Shown here one piece after another: positions 58,351-64,000 of a stretch of DNA of 64,000 nucleotides (the first letter of the stretch is position 1; every line of letters starts with the position of its first letter). Under the pieces are notes generated by a model that had not been told where the DNA came from, did no database searches, and was given only the letters and a program-made list of their open reading frames with translations. The stretch is taken from positions 129,752,788 to 129,816,787 of the forward strand of contig OY744521.1 in NCBI GenBank assembly GCA_963556195.1, written 5' to 3'. The position numbers were made by a program, and so were the translations under genes. The DNA is from Sepiola atlantica (taxonomy: Eukaryota > Mollusca > Cephalopoda > Sepiida > Sepiolidae).

Positions 58351-58407
58351 TTTCCCTGATGATCTGCCAAGCAAGTACCTGCTTAGTAGTGAAACACGTG
58401 TAGGAAA
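58351..58407 (+). ncRNA. Hammerhead ribozyme candidate, plus strand
   Basis: Same architecture as the 57850-57906 candidate: TTTCC 58351-58355, CTGATGA 58356-58362, stem II 58363-58390, GAAA 58391-58394, CACGTGTA 58395-58402, GGAAA 58403-58407. One extra stem II mismatch (TTAG for TTGG) suggests mild decay. The predicted cleavage is after the A at 58402. Confidence 0.75.
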
Positions 58408-58607
58408 AAACATTTAATTTGAATAAATAATATTTGCAAGAAAAAATATCTTCAATTGTGATCATTGGTGTCCTGAAAGGAATTCTCTGGTAAGCCTTCA
58501 TAACATCGCATATAAATGCTCTGTACTCTGTAATCGAGTATCATCGAGCTTGTTTTTATTGGAACAACACCGGTCTTCACTGAATGATCTATTTTATAAG
58601 TGAAAAA

Positions 58608-58625
58608 TCTCTCTCTCTCTCTGTC

Positions 58626-58697
<72 letters not shown>
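58608..58697. repeat. (CT)n-(TA)n microsatellite
   Basis: CT run with two GTCTCTCT interruptions, then TA from 58663. Confidence 0.95.
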
Positions 58698-58699
<2 letters not shown>

Positions 58700-59822
58700 T
58701 ATAACACCAGATGATTTTCGGGAGCAGAAATTTGAAATTCAAAACCTTCAAAAACGAGCATTTTTTTGTCATATATTTTTTTTTATTTCTCTAACTTATT
58801 TTAATATATGATGTTTTCTTTATTCTCTCATAAAAATCATCTATAAAGTTTCGTGCTAGACAGGAACTAAAATAACATGTATGTGTGTGTGGAGTTTAAG
58901 TTCCGTTTTACGCTTTCATTCGGATATGGGCTAAAGCTTAACACCTTTTAGAACCTCCGTTGTTTCTCCCCGTCAGTAATATTATGAAGGCACGTTTGCT
59001 TCGACGCATCCCGGAGTAAGACTTTAATCCTGGAGAAAGTCGAGAGAAATTCCTACCAGAAGATTAAATGTTCTGCAATGCAAATTTCAAATGTTAGCTT
59101 GGATTATATCAACCACATAACGATGACCGCCGCTCCCTTTCGACGGTCATAATCGCTAAAATCTGGCGCGACGCCAGTTGCCAAAATAGAACCTATTTGT
59201 CTGCGACCGTCTGGACTTGAAACGGTTGGGTTGCTTAGTTACAGAGGACAAGACGAACAGTAAGCGGGTCACCAGATCGGATCTCTAGCCAAAATAATCT
59301 CTACGTGTGTCCACACACACACACATCTATGTCTCTCTGTCGGTGTATGTAATAATATTTAAATGCCGATGTGTTAAAATAGAGTTTGATTTAAAAATTT
59401 GAAGATATCTTTAACATTACATAAGAGAATGAACGAGAGATACGCGTGACAGGAAGTTGACTAATGGGGGAAAGTTTGAAATGACACGTAGGGGTAAAGG
59501 AAAATCGTTCTCTCTGACAGAGAAGATAATTGCGTTTGGTCGAAGTTTTCGAAGTTTCAGTTTTTTTTACCACTTCATCGGCGGGGTGTCGATAGGAAAC
59601 TTATATGAAACGTTACAATGCCGTGAGAGAATAACATTTTTAACAACACTGTTGTTGGGGCTTTTTCTTTTAGGATGTAAATTATTGCAGCTACTAGGTG
59701 AAGGAGAAAGATGGAAACTTCGGCTGCCACATCACTACTGTACTACGTACATACGACAAACTGATTTTGCCGACAAAGTGGACGCGTCGTGGAGGATTAA
59801 ATAACACTCAACCAGGCTAAAT

Positions 59823-59823
59823 A

Positions 59824-59898
<75 letters not shown>
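59823..59898. repeat. (TCTA)n microsatellite
   Basis: About 19 tetranucleotide units, uninterrupted. Confidence 0.97.
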
Positions 59899-60026
59899 AT
59901 TAGACATATATTCTCGCGGGAACAGACGCGCACCCGTAGTAAGAAATACACCATCTAACTAAATAATCGAAGTATGCACCCGTGTTTTCGAATAACAGTA
60001 CAGAGCTGAGAAACTTCAAGGAAAGA

Positions 60027-60132
<106 letters not shown>

Positions 60133-60788
60133 AAGAGAAAGAATCATAAAAATATAAAACGAAATTTATTTAGTTACAACTATATTTGTATAAGGATATT
60201 CCATTTAGCTTTAAGTATACAAAAATGATTTCCACATGCCAAATGGAAGATCAATATTCATTATACAAAAATAGAGCTTTAGGATATATATTTAAAGATT
60301 TAAAACAATATTTAAACAAGTTTCGAAATTGAAAAGTCTAAGAGAACATAAATCTTAAGTGAGTCGGTAATGACTCAAGAAGGAATAGGAAAACACTTCT
60401 CCACTCGTCAGAAATAACATCGATTACATATTTTATATTGTCTAATAATTATTTTAGTAAGAGAACCTTCCGAAATACACCGCAATTTTCATTAGCTAAT
60501 TATCTCTGTTCTAAGGTAGTGAAATACGAAATTTAGATGCTTTCAAGTAAAATCTCAACAAATATCTATCATGTGTTGTAAATAAATCATAGTTCTCAAT
60601 CCTTTCATAGTACTGTTCCATCATTCAATTATTTGAAATTTGGAATATAGTCATCATCATACAGCTGTTTCAACTTTTCAAGATTCATCAGTGTGACTTT
60701 ACGTAGCGAATATATCAACTTTGAGATTCAATCTCCAATGTGATCGATTCATTGTGAACGATTACAAATCTTTATTTCACTCATAACT

Positions 60789-61220
60789 TTGCTTTGTATT
60801 GTTGCCACATCTAGGTTGGTGCACCAACCATTTGGACAGGGTACAAAAAGAGCCTGTAACCTAATAGGTCGCGCACTATCTACTACGTTCAAACCTTTGT
60901 CCCATCGTCGCAACATTGCATTCATGTGCTTGTTTTGCAAGTTCTTTCACAGAATGTGCTCCAATGAACTTACTGTGTTTGCACCCCTTCAACGTATTTC
61001 CCGCGAACAACTTCGACTTGCGTCAAAATCCAGCTCTTTCAAGGTAGTCCTCAGATGCCGGAAGATTATTTACTCTAATAGCTTTTTTCATCGGATCGCT
61101 CGCTTTTGGAATCCCCTCCCTACTCCTTATTTCCCCTATTTTACTAATATCCAGAAATTTAATTGTAATTTGAACAAAAATCTTGTTGCACCCCCCTCTA
61201 AAATACTCCCTATAAATCTA
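60789..61220 (+). pseudogene. CR1-like LINE C-terminal region, long open copy
   Basis: The frame 60789-61334 (181 codons, longest in the window) contains GTKRACNLIGRALSTTFKPL, SHRRNIAFMCLFCKFFHRMC and SNELTVFAPL, then RFWNPLPTPYFPYF and FNCNLNKNL. These match, in order, the R-x-C-N-L-I-G, L-S-H-R-R-N, L-F-Y-K-Y-F-H, S-x-E-L, L-W-N-S-L-P and F-K-x-x-V-N-K-H-L landmarks of CR1-like ORF2 C-termini. It lacks the RT and endonuclease. It is a 5'-truncated but unusually intact copy; the last 40 codons are probably 3' untranslated sequence read through. Confidence 0.8.
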
Positions 61221-63685
61221 GCCTCAACATTAGTAGCTTCTTACATCTCAATGTCAATATGCCGTTTTTGGTTTAAATACACGAATATAATAGCTATGGG
61301 GAATTGTTGTTTTTCCAACGAAATTATCATGTAAATGATCCGCTAAGATATTAACTTAGCATAACTTATTCAATAGTAAGGCCAAATATACAGCCCTGTT
61401 TTTACTTACTGACTCGGAACATAGATGGTAATGATGAAAATAATGACTTGTTGTGTTCTCGTGATAAAATGCGATATAGAGGTGTGCAACAGTTGGAGTT
61501 GGAAACAGGGTTCAAAAAGGCACAAAAGAAGGGCAAATCATTATACCGAGTTCAAATCTATTGTATTAATTTTTGTAATAGAAGTCGCTTCAAACAAGGC
61601 ACGAAGCCACGTGGCGTAAGGAGAAAAAAACGAAAAGTAACTGAGTTGCATAATAAAAAAAAAACAGGAGAGGAAGGTAGAATCACTTCAAAACAAAGTA
61701 GTCTTTTAACTGACGGTTATAAATTGAGAGAAAAATACTCGAACCTAAAGCCGAAACAGTAGTATGGCAGTTACAGGACCAAGTCATTCACGACGGAAAT
61801 ATCTGGAGGAACACATATTGATGCGCAACATTGCACTTGAGAATACGCCGACCCGCGGCGCGCGTTGATAGAGAAGCCTCGCAAAGAGCTACTCATGAGT
61901 TCAGTCTCCTGTAATATTACCCGGAAAACTGTAAATCAGAAAATTGCTATGACTCAGCTATCTACCAATGATACTTAACTACATTTATTATCTGTGAGTT
62001 ATTAGACACACCAAACCTGAAAGAAACCTCACCACCAGTGATCAATCTCCTGAACTCCAAACAGACTAACCGAAAGGTAACCCCTTCAAGGGCCCAATAG
62101 AAAAGAAAGAGGTTACAAGGTTGGCTGATGAAAAAAGTCACCCATTACGCACTTATGCCACCGGGAAAGGTAGAAACCATCAATTTCATTGCATTCATGG
62201 GTAAAATAGCAACTTGCATTCAATCAGCCATATACAATGAATTGTTTAAATAAGTATTGTATTTCAACATAAAATAGCATAAAAGAATTATATGATGTAA
62301 TCCGTTTATAATTAATACACATAATACGTATGATCTTGTATTCGTTTATAATTAAACACATTGTTTACATCTAAATAATTGTGTTTTTTGCGACCATACG
62401 CCTTTTATAACAGGCGTGACAGAAAAATCTTTCTCAAACTTAAGCGTGACAAACTAATTGGCAGAAAGAGCGAGGACAAATCTAAAAAAACAAAAATAAA
62501 GAAAATATAAGAAAACAAGGAAAAGAAGAAGAGATAATGTTTAGATACATAAAAGAAACTAAGAGGGGTTTAGAAAGGCACAAATAGATTAAAAGTACAG
62601 AAGACAAATAGATTAAAAAACGTACAGAAGACAACAAGACTGAGGTGGGAAAAATCGCCAAAAGGCAATAAATAAATAAATAAATAGTCAAAAATAGAAC
62701 ATAAAATGGAGAAAAAGCCGAAAAATGGAAGAAAGGTTCTTTGGGCGGGGCAGAGTATCTGATAAAGAGAGGCAACTATGTCGGATATACGAAGGAATAA
62801 GGATTGGCTGTCGGGTTATTAGAAGAGCCGAGTGTCTTAATTAATGTTTGTTTCCTAGAGAAGGCAAGAAGTATGAAGACAACCTGAGGTAGGCAAAAGG
62901 ATATTATCCATGTTGACGGGGAGTGAACAAGGCAAAGAGGGGCCAATAATGGGTTCCTGACTTTTACAAAACCAAAAAACGAAAATCTCCAAAACACAAC
63001 TAATTTGCGCCGACCATACATTTTTCTTACAGCATCCTCTCGATGTAGCCGTCGGCGTTTTTGGTGATGATCAGGCGCTATAGAGATAACATCACTGGAT
63101 TCCCATCAAGGGCTTGTATCTTCTTTTTTTTTGCAATAAGAGAACTTCAGACGTGTCTTAATTATCTTGTCGATGGAAGAAGCAACATGCGCTTATCGAT
63201 ATGTGTCTTCGGGGCAGAACGGGTGTCAGAGATGGAAAATAGTGCCTTTCTACCCTACATTTCAAAAATAGGATTACACGCAACCTGTTGTGTCAGACAA
63301 TAGGATTACAACGGATGCCCTTATATCGGCGGTTTGACGTTTCTATAACTTAAGTGAGCAAAGATCAAATTGATAAATAAACCATTCACATTTCTAGTAT
63401 CGTTACACGTGAAGCCATTTACTGGTAGATTCGATCAAATAACTAAAATTCCATTTTATTTCCGTCGTCTCAGTTTATAGATTTTCCTACTGTTTCTTTC
63501 AGCTAACATTTAAAAGATATTTTGACATTAATTCTTCTCCAGATTACGACAAAAAACGCTTATTTGCAACAAGTTATCTAAGATTACGTTTTCTCTAGAG
63601 TCACCACTTATCAAGGCCCAAAGTTCACTCGAGGATAAAGTTTAATGCGATTGTCAATTGGACGATAAACAAGAATGTGAAAGGA
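61221..63685. other. Spacer; one unrecognised Lys/Arg-rich frame
   Basis: The plus-strand frame 61448-61762 (104 codons) is strongly basic (KKGKSLYR, GVRRKKRKVTELHNKKKTGE). I cannot assign it: it could be an exon, a retroelement gag-like tail or chance. 62480-62720 is purine-rich and gives a false membrane-like frame on the minus strand. Nothing else was recognised. Confidence 0.35.
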
Positions 63686-63689
63686 TTAG

Positions 63690-63830
63690 AAACGATGACT
63701 GAAAAGAGCAGAATTTTATTACATAAGAGGACGATTCGTCACGTATTTGTTGACATTGGAATTGAAGACGACCACGTTGAAATAAGCAGGGGAGCAGTCT
63801 CGTGTTATTGGATGGGAAGTTTAAGTTCCG
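63690..63830 (-). repeat. Interspersed repeat, copy 3 of 3
   Basis: The reverse complement of this region contains ACACGAGACTGCT and GTCTTCAATTCCAATGTCAA, then CAAATA, identical in order to 9388-9440. It is shorter than the other copies. Confidence 0.6.
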
Positions 63831-64000
63831 TTTGGTATTAGATACACAGAGGGTACTTGCTGTGACACTTTTATAGGGGACACTGAGATTGTAGTTCCGT
63901 CGAGCACTTACCATAAAAATAACGATAGAGTAGTGAAAGACTTACAAGGGGTATTCTGTAAGAAAGTGACTGTACGTAAAGAAAAATAAATAATTTCTCA
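63831..64000. other. Spacer at the window end
   Basis: No feature recognised. Confidence 0.4.

Larger units (their letters stand above)
57744..58514. mobile_element. Inverted-arm retroelement remnant carrying hammerheads
   Basis: The left arm 57744-57932 and right arm 58324-58514 are reverse complements over about 190 bp (TATGAAGGCTTACCA, ATTCCTTTCAGGA, CAATGATCAC, ATTCAAATTAAATGTTTTT and the ribozyme region). The 390-bp interior has a 66-codon plus-strand frame (58000-58200, MHYFCHQANKQIISPKCIKK...) of unknown function. Hammerheads plus terminal repeats in inverted orientation are known from Penelope-like elements, so such a remnant is likely. There is no RT here to prove it. Confidence 0.7.

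Noticed and set aside
61448..61762. Basic 104-codon frame as a gene
   Set aside because: No domain, no homologous copy and no visible splice or promoter context; left as an unexplained frame rather than a gene.

Overview
The window looks like gene-poor DNA from a lophotrochozoan animal, most likely a cephalopod such as an octopus. This is inferred from strong AT richness, very abundant (TA)n microsatellites, several CR1-like LINE 3' ends, and the absence of any bacterial-style gene layout. I found no host protein-coding exon I can defend. The longest open frames are remnants of retrotransposons or mirrors of microsatellites. The window reads as a graveyard of mobile elements cut by simple repeats.

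Layout. 0-5.4 kb: AT-rich spacer, a repeat related to one at 51 kb, and a minus-strand CR1-like LINE fragment whose reverse-transcriptase (RT) region carries a 39-bp tandem array. 6.2-10 kb: a plus-strand LINE tail, a SINE-like element on the minus strand whose head is U2 snRNA, a large TA/GA microsatellite and another LINE tail. 10-12.5 kb: a GC-richer island, a terminal-inverted-repeat (TIR) element and a near-perfect 39-bp hairpin. 13.7-19 kb: LINE fragments and a cluster of locally duplicated blocks. 22-25.2 kb: remains of a GIY-YIG-bearing, probably Penelope-like retroelement and a 1.05-kb foldback element. 27-28.1 kb: two 3' tails of a restriction-like-endonuclease LINE. 28.1-32.1 kb: a broken Ty3/Gypsy element on the minus strand with gag zinc knuckles, protease, RT, RNase H and integrase all recognisable but mutated. 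33-36.4 kb: a second copy of the U2-headed family, an LTR-like tandem array and a pair of tRNA-like SINEs. 37.3-38.6 kb: a structurally complete but dead mariner with 32-bp TIRs and TA duplications. 39 kb: a second mariner-type transposase fragment. 41.8-46.5 kb: a LINE tail, a duplicate of the 22-24 kb retroelement ends, a telomere-motif inverted element and a 5S rRNA-derived sequence. 48.4-51.3 kb: a large foldback and two further TIR-type elements. 54-56.7 kb: a minus-strand restriction-like-endonuclease LINE interrupted by a 1.1-kb solo LTR. 57.7-58.5 kb: an inverted pair of hammerhead-ribozyme candidates. 60.8-61.2 kb: a last LINE tail.

Nothing here forms an operon or pathway. The relations between features are evolutionary: families that recur in the window, nested insertions (mariner beside a TIR element, LTR inside LINE), and terminal repeats in inverted arrangement. 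The strongest leads are the hammerhead pair, the U2-headed SINE family, the in-frame tandem expansion in an RT, and the foldback structures. All family assignments rest on reading translations and repeats by eye; no database search was run.
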